Assembly (NCBI RefSeq): GCF_008843165.1
Contig: NZ_CP044427.1
Coordinates: forward strand, 682,001 to 746,000
Direction of reading: 5' to 3'
DNA from: Ornithinimicrobium pratense
GTDB lineage: Bacteria > Actinomycetota > Actinomycetes > Actinomycetales > Dermatophilaceae
Length of the DNA stretch: 64,000 bases
The notes under the pieces were generated by a model. That model saw only the letters and a program-made list of their open reading frames with translations, ran no database searches and was not told the origin of the DNA. Shown here piece by piece: positions 48,234 through 55,719 of the stretch (position 1 is its first letter; every line of letters starts with the position of its first letter). A program made the translations under genes and the position numbers.

Positions 48234-48937
48234 GCGAGCGCCGACTGGTCCTGGCCACCCGCAACGGTCACAAGGTCGGCGAGCTGCGCGAGATTCTCGC
48301 CGACGTGCTCCGGACCACCGGGCTCGAGCTCGTCGGGCTCGATGCCTTCGCGGGTCTGGAGGACGTGGTCGAGTCCGGGGTCACCTTTGCCGAGAACGCC
48401 CTGCTCAAGGCACGGTATGCCGCAGCGTCCACCGGGCTGCCGGCGCTCGCGGACGACTCGGGGCTGGCGGTCGACGTGCTGGGCGGCGCGCCCGGTGTCT
48501 TTTCCGCGCGGTGGGCCGGGCCGCTCGCGCAGGCCACCGGTGTCGCCAAGGACGAGGCCAACAACCGGCTGCTCCTGGCCCAGCTGGCCGACGTGCCGGA
48601 CGAGTACCGAGGGGCCGGTTTCGTCTGCGCCGCGGCCTTGGTGGTGCCCGGGCGGGGAGGTGTCGAGGGCGAGGCGGGCCGTGCAGCTGGCAGCGGTGGA
48701 GCCGGTGGTGGAGTCGGTGGTGGAGTCGCCGCGACGGAGGTGGTCCGGGAGGGCACCTGCCGCGGCGTGCTCGCCCGCGAGCCCCGGGGGGCCAACGGCT
48801 TTGGCTACGACCCGCTCCTGGTCCGGCCCGACGGTCGGACCCTGGCCGAGCACACCGCCGGGGAGAAGAACGCGATCTCCCACCGCGGCGCGGCCTTCCG
48901 CGAGCTGGCCGGGGACATCGAGCGGCTCCTGGGCTGA
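48230..48937 (+). CDS. rdgB: RdgB/HAM1-type non-canonical purine NTP pyrophosphatase
   Basis: Hydrolyses dITP/ITP/XTP to keep inosine and xanthosine out of nucleic acid. 235 residues: [52 protein letters not shown] and [18 protein letters not shown]. Between about 141 and 172, a Gly/Ala-rich stretch ([16 protein letters not shown]) interrupts the fold where the family has only a short loop. GTGA overlap with rph; a GTG one codon earlier is possible. Confidence 0.94.
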   Translation: MSERRLVLATRNGHKVGELREILADVLRTTGLELVGLDAFAGLEDVVESGVTFAENALLKARYAAASTGLPALADDSGLAVDVLGGAPGVFSARWAGPLAQATGVAKDEANNRLLLAQLADVPDEYRGAGFVCAAALVVPGRGGVEGEAGRAAGSGGAGGGVGGGVAATEVVREGTCRGVLAREPRGANGFGYDPLLVRPDGRTLAEHTAGEKNAISHRGAAFRELAGDIERLLG

Positions 48938-48950
48938 CCGGCGCCCGCCG

Positions 48951-48968
48951 GGCACCTGCCCAGGTGCC
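48951..48968 (+). terminator. Small hairpin after rdgB
   Basis: GGCACCT pairs with AGGTGCC around GCCC, 13 bp after the stop. No T-run; weak. Confidence 0.4.
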
Positions 48969-49010
48969 GTTCGCTCGGTGCCTGCGGCACGCCATACTCT
49001 TGCCCTGACC

Positions 49011-49058
49011 CGACGTCACGCGTCAGAAGAGACTCGACGTCACCCGTCAGAAGAAGGT
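49011..49058 (+). repeat. 24-bp direct duplication in the thrC leader
   Basis: 49011-49034 and 49035-49058 share CGACGTCAC(G/C)CGTCAGAAGA. The second copy ends in AAGGT next to the thrC ATG, so the duplication includes the ribosome-site region. Confidence 0.75.
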
Positions 49059-49062
49059 ACCC

Positions 49063-50156
49063 ATGGCGCACCAGTGGCGCGGCGTGATCGCCGAGTATGC
49101 CGACCGGCTCCCCGCCGGCCTCACGGAGCAGGTCGTGACCCTGCGCGAGGGCGGCACGCCGCTCATCCCGGCCGAGCACCTTTCCGAGCTCGTAGGGGCT
49201 CAGGTGCACGTGAAGTACGAGGGGCTGAACCCGACCGGGTCGTTCAAGGACAGGGGCATGACCGCGGCGATCAGCGACGCGGCCCGCAAGGGTGCCCGTG
49301 CGGTCATCTGCGCCTCGACCGGCAACACCTCGGCCAGCGCCGCCGCCTACGCGACCAAGGCCGGGATGACCTGCGGTGTGCTGGTGCCGGAGGGCAAGAT
49401 CGCGATGGGCAAGCTGTCGCAGGCGATCGCGCACGGGGCGACGCTCATCCAGGTGGACGGCAACTTCGACGACTGCCTGACCGTGGCCCGCAAGCTGGCC
49501 GAGGCCTACCCGGTCGAGCTGGTCAACAGCGTCAACCCGGCCCGGATCGAAGGTCAGAAGACCGCTGCCTTTGAGATCGTCGACGCGCTGGGCGACGCCC
49601 CGGACATCCACTGCCTGCCGGTCGGCAACGCCGGCAACATCACCGCCTACTGGCAGGGCTACGCGGAGTATGCCGACGCCGGCGCCCGGGGGCAGGTGGC
49701 GTCGCGGTGGCCACCCGGCGACCGCGAATGTTCGGCTTCCAGGCCGCGGGGGCAGCGCCGATCGTGCTCGGTCACCCGGTGGACGAGCCGGAGACGATCG
49801 CGACCGCCATCCGGATCGGTAACCCGGCGTCCTGGGCGCAGGCCGAGGCCGCGCGCGATGAGTCCGGCGGGCTGATCGACGCTGTGACCGACGAGGAGAT
49901 CCTGGCGGCGCACCGGTTGCTGTCCTCCCGGGAGGGGATCTTCGTCGAGCCAGCCTCGGCGGCGTCGGTCGCCGGGCTGCTGAAGGCGCACTCGGCCGGG
50001 CTGGTGCCCCCAGGCTCGACGGTCGTGTGCACGGTCACCGGTCACGGTCTGAAGGACCCGCAGTGGGCGCTGCGCAACGCCGACGGTGACGAGGTGGAGC
50101 CGGTGCGCGTCAGCGTCGACGTGGTCAGCGCGGCCGACGCGCTGGGGCTGGGGTGA
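49063..50156 (+). pseudogene. thrC: Threonine synthase gene, frameshifted by one base
   Basis: Converts O-phosphohomoserine to threonine with PLP. Frame one (49063 to about 49690) gives residues 1 to ~208: [22 protein letters not shown] lysine K62 in [28 protein letters not shown] and [16 protein letters not shown]. The rest of the enzyme continues in another frame as [19 protein letters not shown] through [15 protein letters not shown], ending at 50156. Adding one G to the five-G run at 49688-49692 restores [19 protein letters not shown] and a 364-residue protein of normal length. Either a real lesion or a homopolymer sequencing error. thrB downstream is intact. Confidence 0.9.
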
Positions 50157-50163
50157 GCCCGGG

Positions 50164-51102
50164 ATGACAGGTGCGCTGCGGGCCGGCCTGTCGGTGGCGG
50201 TGCGGGTCCCGGCGAGCACGGCCAACCTCGGGCCCGGTTTCGACACGGTGGGGCTGGCGCTCGGGCTGCACGACGAGTATGCGGTGCAGGTGCTGCCAGA
50301 GCCGGGTCACCTCGAGGTCCTGCTCGAGGGGGAGGGGGCTGGACAGTTACCCACCGACGAGGGGCACCTGGTGGCCGGTCGGCTGCGGGAGGCGCTGGAG
50401 GCCGGCGGCATCGGCTGGCTGGGCGGCTACGGACTGCGGCTGACCTGCCGCAACACCATCCCCATGTCCGCCGGTCTGGGGTCCTCCGCCGCGGCGATCG
50501 TCGGCGGGCTGGGCCTGGGTTTCGCGCTGGTCCGGGACGGGGCACTGACCGAGGCCGACCTGGGGCTGGTCAACACGCACGCCGGGGTGACGGAGGGCCA
50601 CCCCGACAACTCCTCAGCATCGGTCTACGGCGGCCTGACCGTGTCCTGGATGCCCTCGCCCCAGGTGGTGCGCACGGCCCGGCCGGTGCTGCACCCCGAC
50701 GTCGTGCCCGTCGTGCTGATGCCTGCCGGGCACCGCCTGGACACGGCGTTGGCCCGGTCCGTGCTGGGCCCACAGGTAGCTCGGGTCGACGCGATCCGTC
50801 AGGCCGGTCGGGCAGCCCTGCTCGTGCACGCTCTCACCAGCGAGCCGACGCTGTTGCTGGACGCGACCGAGGACTGGATGCACCAAGAGCAGCGCCGGGA
50901 GGTCTACCCGGTAACGATGGGCGCAGTCGAGACCTTGCGCGCGCTGGGCCACGCCGCGGTGGTCTCCGGTGCCGGGCCAACCGTCCTCTGCCTGACCACC
51001 CGCGAGCTGAAGGACGTCGTGGTGGCCGAGGCCCGCTCGTGGGGCAGGGAGTGGAAGGTGGCTGCCCCGGGCGTTCCGGGCATCGGGCTACAGCTGCGGT
51101 GA
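50164..51102 (+). CDS. thrB: Homoserine kinase
   Basis: A GHMP kinase making O-phosphohomoserine for ThrC. 312 residues: VRVPASTANLGPGFDTVGLAL, ATP loop NTIPMSAGLGSSAAAIVGG near 98-116, TEGHPDNSSASVYGG and VVSGAGPTVLCL. ATG lies 7 bp after the thrC stop; a GTG overlapping that stop is in frame. The pair forms the thrCB operon. Confidence 0.94.
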   Translation: MTGALRAGLSVAVRVPASTANLGPGFDTVGLALGLHDEYAVQVLPEPGHLEVLLEGEGAGQLPTDEGHLVAGRLREALEAGGIGWLGGYGLRLTCRNTIPMSAGLGSSAAAIVGGLGLGFALVRDGALTEADLGLVNTHAGVTEGHPDNSSASVYGGLTVSWMPSPQVVRTARPVLHPDVVPVVLMPAGHRLDTALARSVLGPQVARVDAIRQAGRAALLVHALTSEPTLLLDATEDWMHQEQRREVYPVTMGAVETLRALGHAAVVSGAGPTVLCLTTRELKDVVVAEARSWGREWKVAAPGVPGIGLQLR

Positions 51103-51129
51103 GGTGAGGCTTCGTCCGGTGGTGCGAGG

Positions 51130-52002
51130 ATGCACCGCATGACCACGTCAGCCTCGCCCGCCACCTTGCGCTTCTCCCAGGTGGACGTCTTCAGCGCCAG
51201 CGGGCTGCACGGCAACCCGGTCGCCGTGGTCCATGACGCCGACGGGCTGGCGGAGGAGACGATGGGCGCGTTCGCTCGCTGGACCAACCTGTCCGAGACC
51301 ACCTTCCTGCTGCGGCCGACCGACCCGGCCGCCGACTACCGAGTCCGGATCTTCACCACCGGCGGCGAGCTGCCGTTCGCGGGCCACCCCACCCTGGGCA
51401 GCGCCCACGCCTGGCTGGAGGCGGGTGGGGTGCCACGGAACCCCGATCGGGTGGTGCAGGAGTGCGGGGTCGGGCTGGTGCCCGTGCGCCGGGGCGAGCG
51501 GTTGGCCTTCGCTGCGCCGCCGCTGCTGCGTTCGGGCCCGGTCGACGCCGGGCAGGCCGCCGTGGTGCGGCAGGCCCTGGGCCTGCACGAGGAGCAGGTG
51601 CTGCAGATGGGCTGGGTCGACAACGGCCCCGGCTGGGTGGGGATCGAGCTGGTCAGCGCGCAGGAGGTGCTGGCGGTCGAACCGGTCCTGCACCTGAGTG
51701 GGCAGCTCAAGGCCGGGCTCGTCGGCCGCTGGCCCGATCCCGAGGCGGCAGGCAAGGACGTCGAGGTGCGGGCCTTCTACGGCGACGGTGTGGCCTTTAT
51801 GGAGGACCCGGTCACCGGCAGCCTCAATGCCGGACTGGCGCAGTGGCTCGTCGGCCAGGGCCGCCTGCCAGACCGGTATGTCGCGGGTCAGGGCTCGCGG
51901 CTGCGCCGCGACGGCCGGGTGTATGTCGTGAGCGAGGCCGGCGAGGTCTGGGTCGGCGGCGACGCGACGGTGACCGTCAGGGGGCAGGTGCTGCTCCGGT
52001 GA
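51130..52002 (+). CDS. PhzF-family isomerase/epimerase
   Basis: 290 residues with a diaminopimelate-epimerase-like double fold: FSQVDVFSASGLHGNPVAVV, general-acid Glu in NLSETTFLL, FTTGGELPFAGHPTLG, and EDPVTGSLNAGLAQWL in the second half. Members isomerise small metabolites; only a few make phenazines, and no phenazine genes are nearby. An ATG three codons later is an alternative start. Confidence 0.9.
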   Translation: MHRMTTSASPATLRFSQVDVFSASGLHGNPVAVVHDADGLAEETMGAFARWTNLSETTFLLRPTDPAADYRVRIFTTGGELPFAGHPTLGSAHAWLEAGGVPRNPDRVVQECGVGLVPVRRGERLAFAAPPLLRSGPVDAGQAAVVRQALGLHEEQVLQMGWVDNGPGWVGIELVSAQEVLAVEPVLHLSGQLKAGLVGRWPDPEAAGKDVEVRAFYGDGVAFMEDPVTGSLNAGLAQWLVGQGRLPDRYVAGQGSRLRRDGRVYVVSEAGEVWVGGDATVTVRGQVLLR

Positions 52003-52005
52003 ACG

Positions 52006-52833
52006 TCAACGCAGGCTGGTCGGGTTGATCTGCGAGCGCAGCGCCACGCCGTAGGCGTGCTGGCCCTCGGCCGTCGGGTGGAGGGGCACCGGGTGGTCGA
52101 GACCGGTGAGCCACGCATCACCGGCGTTGACCCCGTGGCCGGTGAACCTGCTGGTCACGTCCACGAACTGGAAACCATGGTCCGCAGCGACGTCGGCGAT
52201 CACCGCGTTGAGCAGGTCGGCGCCGTCGTTCAGCAGCCGCTGCTCGGCCACCGAGATCATCCCAGGCAGTTGCGGGAAGGGCACGAAGTCGCCGTGCTCG
52301 GGCGAGAAGAGGCGGGGATAACCGGTGACGACCACGTGGGCGTCCGGGGCTGCCACCCGGATCTGGGTGTAGGCCGCGCCCAGGTCCGCAGGGAGCTGCT
52401 GCTCGATGGACTGGGTGGTGGCCTGGATGGACTGGGCGCACTGTGCCTCGGTTCCGACCAGACAGGCGGTCACGGCTGCCGACCAGCCGATGTCGTTGCC
52501 GCCGATCGAGACCGTGACCAGGTCGGTTTCGGTGCCCAGCGCGGCCATCTGGGTGGCGAGCATGCTGGGGATCGTGGCGCCGCCGCAGGCGGCGAAGTCA
52601 TCCAGGGCGATCCGCATGCGCCCGTCCAGGACGTGCGGGTAGGCCAGGTCGTTGCGTCCGCACGCGTCCTGCGCTGCCGCCGCACCCGAGCCCGAAGCGA
52701 AGGAGTCGCCCAGGGCGTCGTAGACGAACCGCTGCGGGGAACCGTTGGCGGGGAAGGCACTCGCCGCGGCGAGGGCGAGCCCGCAGCCGGCGACGATGAG
52801 CAGGTGACGGCGGCCCGGGTGAGGGGTGTTCAT
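52006..52833 (-). CDS. Secreted SGNH/GDSL hydrolase
   Basis: 275 residues with a Sec signal (basic PHPGRRHLL then LIVAGCGLALAAASAFPANG). Block I is DALGDSFASGSGA (catalytic Ser), block III SIGGNDIGW and block V VPLHPTAEGQ (catalytic His). Cysteine pairs (CGRND/CGG and CLVGTEAQC) suggest disulfides as in Streptomyces lipases. Probably an extracellular esterase or lipase. TAGCCT lies 6 nt before the ATG. Three bases separate its stop from the PhzF gene. Confidence 0.9.
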   Translation of the reverse strand: MNTPHPGRRHLLIVAGCGLALAAASAFPANGSPQRFVYDALGDSFASGSGAAAAQDACGRNDLAYPHVLDGRMRIALDDFAACGGATIPSMLATQMAALGTETDLVTVSIGGNDIGWSAAVTACLVGTEAQCAQSIQATTQSIEQQLPADLGAAYTQIRVAAPDAHVVVTGYPRLFSPEHGDFVPFPQLPGMISVAEQRLLNDGADLLNAVIADVAADHGFQFVDVTSRFTGHGVNAGDAWLTGLDHPVPLHPTAEGQHAYGVALRSQINPTSLR

Positions 52834-52839
52834 GCCAGG

Positions 52840-52845
52840 AGGCTA
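52840..52845 (-). promoter_or_regulatory. -10 hexamer for the SGNH hydrolase gene
   Basis: TAGCCT on the minus strand, 6 nt from the ATG at 52833. Confidence 0.5.
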
Positions 52846-52915
52846 GTCGGTCGACGACCCGCCAGGCCAGGTGTGGGCCCGGGCCCAACCGAGGGTCGTT
52901 AGGCTGACCCTCGAC

Positions 52916-53000
52916 GCGCTCGTGGTGGAACTGGCAGACACGCAGGATTTAGGTTCCTGTGCCTTCGGGTGTGCGGGTTCAAGTCCCGCCGAGCGCACCA
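52916..53000 (+). tRNA. tRNA-Leu (UAG)
   Basis: GCGCTCG pairs with CGAGCGC, followed by encoded ACCA. The anticodon stem CAGGA/TCCTG encloses TTTAGGT, giving anticodon UAG. A long variable arm and the T loop GTTCAAGTC fit class II tRNA-Leu. It reads CUA, a rare codon in such a GC-rich genome. Confidence 0.96.
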
Positions 53001-53004
53001 GCGG

Positions 53005-53481
53005 TCAGGCAGGCAGGGCGATCCCCAGCTGCTTGGCCAGCGAGGCCACGTGGCCGGTCGCGCGCACGTTGTACTTCGCCAGTTCGAGCACGCCCTCCTC
53101 GTCAATGACGAAGGTGCTGCGGATGACGCCGACCACCGTCCGGCCGTAGTTCTTCTTCTCCCCGTAGGCGCCGTAGGCGGTGAGCATCTCCTTGTCGGGG
53201 TCGGAGAGCAGCGGGAAGGGCAACAACTCCTTCTCGGCGAACCGGGCGAGCTTTTCGGAGGAGTCCGGGGAGACCCCCACCACGGCATACCCGTGCTGCT
53301 GGAAGACGGCCTCGTTGTCGCGGAAGTCGCAGGCCTGGGTGGTGCAGCCCGGGGTCATCGCGGCGGGGTAGACGTAGATGATCAGCTTGCGGCCGGCGAA
53401 GTCTGACAGGCTCACCGTCCTGCCCGCCGCGTCGGTCAAGGTCCAGCCAGGGGCGGGCTGGCCGGGCTCGAGTCGGGACAT
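53005..53481 (-). CDS. bcp: Peroxiredoxin, BCP/PrxQ type
   Basis: A thioredoxin-dependent peroxidase of 158 residues: peroxidatic Cys in YPAAMTPGCTTQACDFRDN with the second Cys five residues later, as in PrxQ, GVSPDSSEKLARF, and DEEGVLELAKYNVRATGHV at the C-terminus. The start is before RLEPGQPAPGW; upstream in-frame codons run into the divergent DUF3618 leader. Its stop is just past tRNA-Leu on the other strand. Confidence 0.94.
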   Translation of the reverse strand: MSRLEPGQPAPGWTLTDAAGRTVSLSDFAGRKLIIYVYPAAMTPGCTTQACDFRDNEAVFQQHGYAVVGVSPDSSEKLARFAEKELLPFPLLSDPDKEMLTAYGAYGEKKNYGRTVVGVIRSTFVIDEEGVLELAKYNVRATGHVASLAKQLGIALPA

Positions 53482-53567
53482 GGGGTGACCTCCGAAGATT
53501 CGTCTGGGGGCAAGTTGGGTTATCGTCTCAAACGGACCGCTCACCTTCTCCATCGGAGGACCCGTAC

Positions 53568-53867
53568 ATGGCCGACAAGCAGCCCGACCGCTCCATGCAG
53601 GAGATCGAGGCCGACATCGCCGCGACCCGCAGCCGTATGGCGCGCACCGTGGACGAGCTGGCCTACCGGGTGAACCCGCAGACCCTCAAGGCCAACGCCA
53701 TCGCCCGCGTCCAGGGCGAGATCCAGCAGGTCGTGCACCGGGCCCAGGACAAGGTCGTGGATCCGACGGGGGAGCCGCGCTACGAGAACATCGCCAAGGC
53801 GCTGGGGGGCGTGGCCGCGACCGCGCTCACCCTGGGCACCCTGCGCAGGCTCTTCAACAGGGGCTGA
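53568..53867 (+). CDS. DUF3618 protein
   Basis: 99 residues: SMQEIEADIAATRSRMARTVDELAYRVNP is the DUF3618 signature helix, with PQTLKANAIARVQGEIQ next and one hydrophobic helix near 78-93. Probably membrane-associated and of unknown role. CATCGGAGGACC provides the ribosome site. Divergent from bcp, a pairing I recall from other actinobacteria. Confidence 0.88.
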   Translation: MADKQPDRSMQEIEADIAATRSRMARTVDELAYRVNPQTLKANAIARVQGEIQQVVHRAQDKVVDPTGEPRYENIAKALGGVAATALTLGTLRRLFNRG

Positions 53868-53876
53868 CTCTGGCCC

Positions 53877-53905
53877 TAAGACCTGTCCAGGACGGACAGG
53901 TCTTA
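53877..53905 (+). terminator. Terminator after the DUF3618 gene
   Basis: A perfect 12-bp stem TAAGACCTGTCC/GGACAGGTCTTA with a 5-nt loop, 9 bp after the stop. AT-flanked and symmetrical, so it could act in both directions. Confidence 0.8.
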
Positions 53906-54294
53906 CGGCGTGTCGGCCAGATGGGTCAGCGCGCAGTGAGCACCACGTAGCCCAGAACGCCGCCGGAGGGTGGTTGTCCGCCCCGTAGGGCCCCCTGTGC
54001 GCAGGTGAGGCCGTGCGCGGCCCGCACAGGTAGGGGGTGCCCGCGGCTGCGGCGGGCGTGAAGTACGCCATCTGGAGGCGAGTCACCAGGCCTGCGGCAA
54101 TCCCGCGACCCCTGCGGCGTCACCGCAGCCTGCAGTTCGGGGCAGGCCCCCGCGGCGAGGCCGTCCCTCCGCGACCCCTGCGGCGTCAGCGCAGTGTGCT
54201 AGTCCGGGGCCGCCCCCGCGGCCGAGCCGTCCCTGCGGCGACCCCTCGGAAGCCAGTCGGCGCGCAGACGAGCGCGCTTGACTTGTGAGAAGCG
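53906..54294. other. Gene-free spacer, very GC-rich
   Basis: About 390 bp between the DUF3618 terminator and the zinc-island palindrome. The only structure is the 66-bp tandem repeat at 54104-54235. Small open frames exist on both strands but none has a ribosome site or recognisable protein; the repeat length being a multiple of three keeps them open. Confidence 0.6.
54104..54235. repeat. 66-bp tandem repeat, two diverged copies plus a partial third
   Basis: 54104-54169 and 54170-54235 begin with the same 19 bases (CGCGACCCCTGCGGCGTCA) and end in CCGTCCCT. A partial third copy, CGGCGACCCCT, starts at 54236. The middle of each copy has diverged. Confidence 0.8.
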
Positions 54295-54315
54295 ATATGA
54301 CAATCATTCTCATAT
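54295..54315. promoter_or_regulatory. Zur-like zinc operator palindrome
   Basis: ATATGACAATCATTCTCATAT, here described in two halves ATATGACAAT and ATTCTCATAT around a central C at 54305, is symmetrical at every pair but one. Its core TGA-AAT-ATT-TCA resembles actinobacterial Zur boxes. It overlaps the aztD start codon, and TTGACT at 54278-54283 may be the -35, so a bound repressor would block expression. Confidence 0.7.
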
Positions 54316-55717
54316 GCGTACTCCAACACTGACCCTTTCGGGCCGTTCCGTCCTGTGGCCCGCCGCTGTCCTTGGGCTGGCATTTAGCGTGTCCTCATGC
54401 GCCCAAGACGCCCCTGACCCCGCCACCGAGCCGACTGCTGAGGTCAGCGAGGAGGGGACTGGCACAGCTGAGGCGGGCGGTCAGGACGAAGAAGGCCAGA
54501 CCGAGGACCATGGCGACGACGACGACCACGGCCATGGGCACGACCACGACCACGGCCATGGGCACGACCACGACCCGGGCGGCTCGGCGGACGATGCTCG
54601 TCCCAGCGCCGAAGTGGCCGGTGCCAGCCCCCGGCTGGGCCTGACCTACGACGGCGGGGTCCTGGTCGTCGACGCGATGACGCTGGAGGTGCTCGGCGAC
54701 TTCCCCGCCGAGGGCTTCGTGCGGCTCAACCCGGCCGGTGACGACCGGCACCTGCTGCTGACCGGAGGTCCCGGCTTCCGTCTCCTCGACACCGGCGCGT
54801 GGAGCGTGCCGCACGGTGACCACGACCACTCCTACACCACCGAGCCGCTGCTGACCGACCTCGCGTTCCAGGCCGAACGACCTGGCCACGTGGTCACCCA
54901 CGCTGACCAGACCGTGCTCTTCGACGACGGCACCGGGCAGATCACCGTGCTCGACCCCGACGAGCTGACCATCGACGCTCTGCCGGCAACGGTTGAGCAC
55001 AGCACCCCCGAGCCGCACCACGGGGTGGCGCTCATTCTCGAGGACGGGTCCTTGCTGCATACCCTGGGCGATGAGGACGCCCGCGTCGGCGCCGCCATCG
55101 TCGACGCCGACGGCCAGGAGCTGGCACGCAGCGAGCAGTGCCCCGGTGTGCACGGTGAGGCCGTGGCAGGCGGGGACGCCGTTGTGCTGGGCTGCGAGGA
55201 CGGCGTGCTGGTCCTGCACGGGGACCATTTCCACAAGGTGAGCACCGGGCAGGAGTACTCCCGCATCGGCAACCTCGCTGGTCATCAGGACTTCCCGGTT
55301 GTGCTGGGTGACTACAAGACCGACCCGGACGCCGATCTGGAGCGTCCCACCACGGTCTCTCTCATCGACGTCGAGGCCGAGGAGCTCACCCTGGTCGAGC
55401 TGCCAGCCAGCTACAGCTTCCGCTCCCTGGGGATCGGGCCGGACGGTCAGGCGCTGGTGCTCGGCACGGACGGCGCGCTGCACGTCATCGACACCGAGCA
55501 GGGGGAGATCCTCGACTCGATCGCAGTCGTGGCGCCGTGGGAGGAGCCTACGGACTGGCAGGAGCCGCGGCCGACGCTGCACGTGCTGGGCAACTTTGGC
55601 TACGTGACCGAGCCCGCCACCTCACAGCTGCACGTGGTGGACCTACGCAGCGGCGAGGTGATCGACGACGCCGAACTACCGCAGGTGCCGAACGAGATCA
55701 CCGGGGTCTCGGGCTGA
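54314..55717 (+). CDS. aztD: AztD-like zinc metallochaperone lipoprotein
   Basis: 467 residues. A lipoprotein signal ends in SVSSC near residue 30, followed by an acidic linker, a His/Asp repeat HGHDHDHGHGHDHD at about 71-85, then a repetitive beta-rich domain (90-467) with propeller-like blades such as LGLTYDGGVLVVDAMTLEVL, GLALVLGTDGALHVIDTEQGE-type and LHVVDLRSGEVIDD. This matches AztD, which hands zinc to the AztC binding protein outside the cell. Conserved HGDHDHSYTTEPLL may be part of the zinc site. A zinc-responsive palindrome overlaps the start. Confidence 0.8.
   Translation: MRTPTLTLSGRSVLWPAAVLGLAFSVSSCAQDAPDPATEPTAEVSEEGTGTAEAGGQDEEGQTEDHGDDDDHGHGHDHDHGHGHDHDPGGSADDARPSAEVAGASPRLGLTYDGGVLVVDAMTLEVLGDFPAEGFVRLNPAGDDRHLLLTGGPGFRLLDTGAWSVPHGDHDHSYTTEPLLTDLAFQAERPGHVVTHADQTVLFDDGTGQITVLDPDELTIDALPATVEHSTPEPHHGVALILEDGSLLHTLGDEDARVGAAIVDADGQELARSEQCPGVHGEAVAGGDAVVLGCEDGVLVLHGDHFHKVSTGQEYSRIGNLAGHQDFPVVLGDYKTDPDADLERPTTVSLIDVEAEELTLVELPASYSFRSLGIGPDGQALVLGTDGALHVIDTEQGEILDSIAVVAPWEEPTDWQEPRPTLHVLGNFGYVTEPATSQLHVVDLRSGEVIDDAELPQVPNEITGVSG
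54527..54574 (+). repeat. Exact 24-bp tandem repeat in aztD
   Basis: Two perfect copies (54527-54550, 54551-54574) of an in-frame unit encoding HGHGHDHD. They create the His/Asp-rich zinc-binding stretch. Confidence 0.85.
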
Positions 55718-55719
55718 CC

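Noticed and set aside
51130..52002. PhzF as a sign of phenazine biosynthesis
   Set aside because: No other phz-like gene is present; the family is mostly made of isomerases of unknown substrate.
53541..54086. Minus-strand open frame across the DUF3618 gene and spacer
   Set aside because: Antisense to a conserved gene and crosses its terminator.
54037..54288. Small plus-strand protein containing 22-residue repeats (PRPLRR...)
   Set aside because: The repeats are open in several frames on both strands because the DNA repeat length is a multiple of three; no ribosome site or known similarity.
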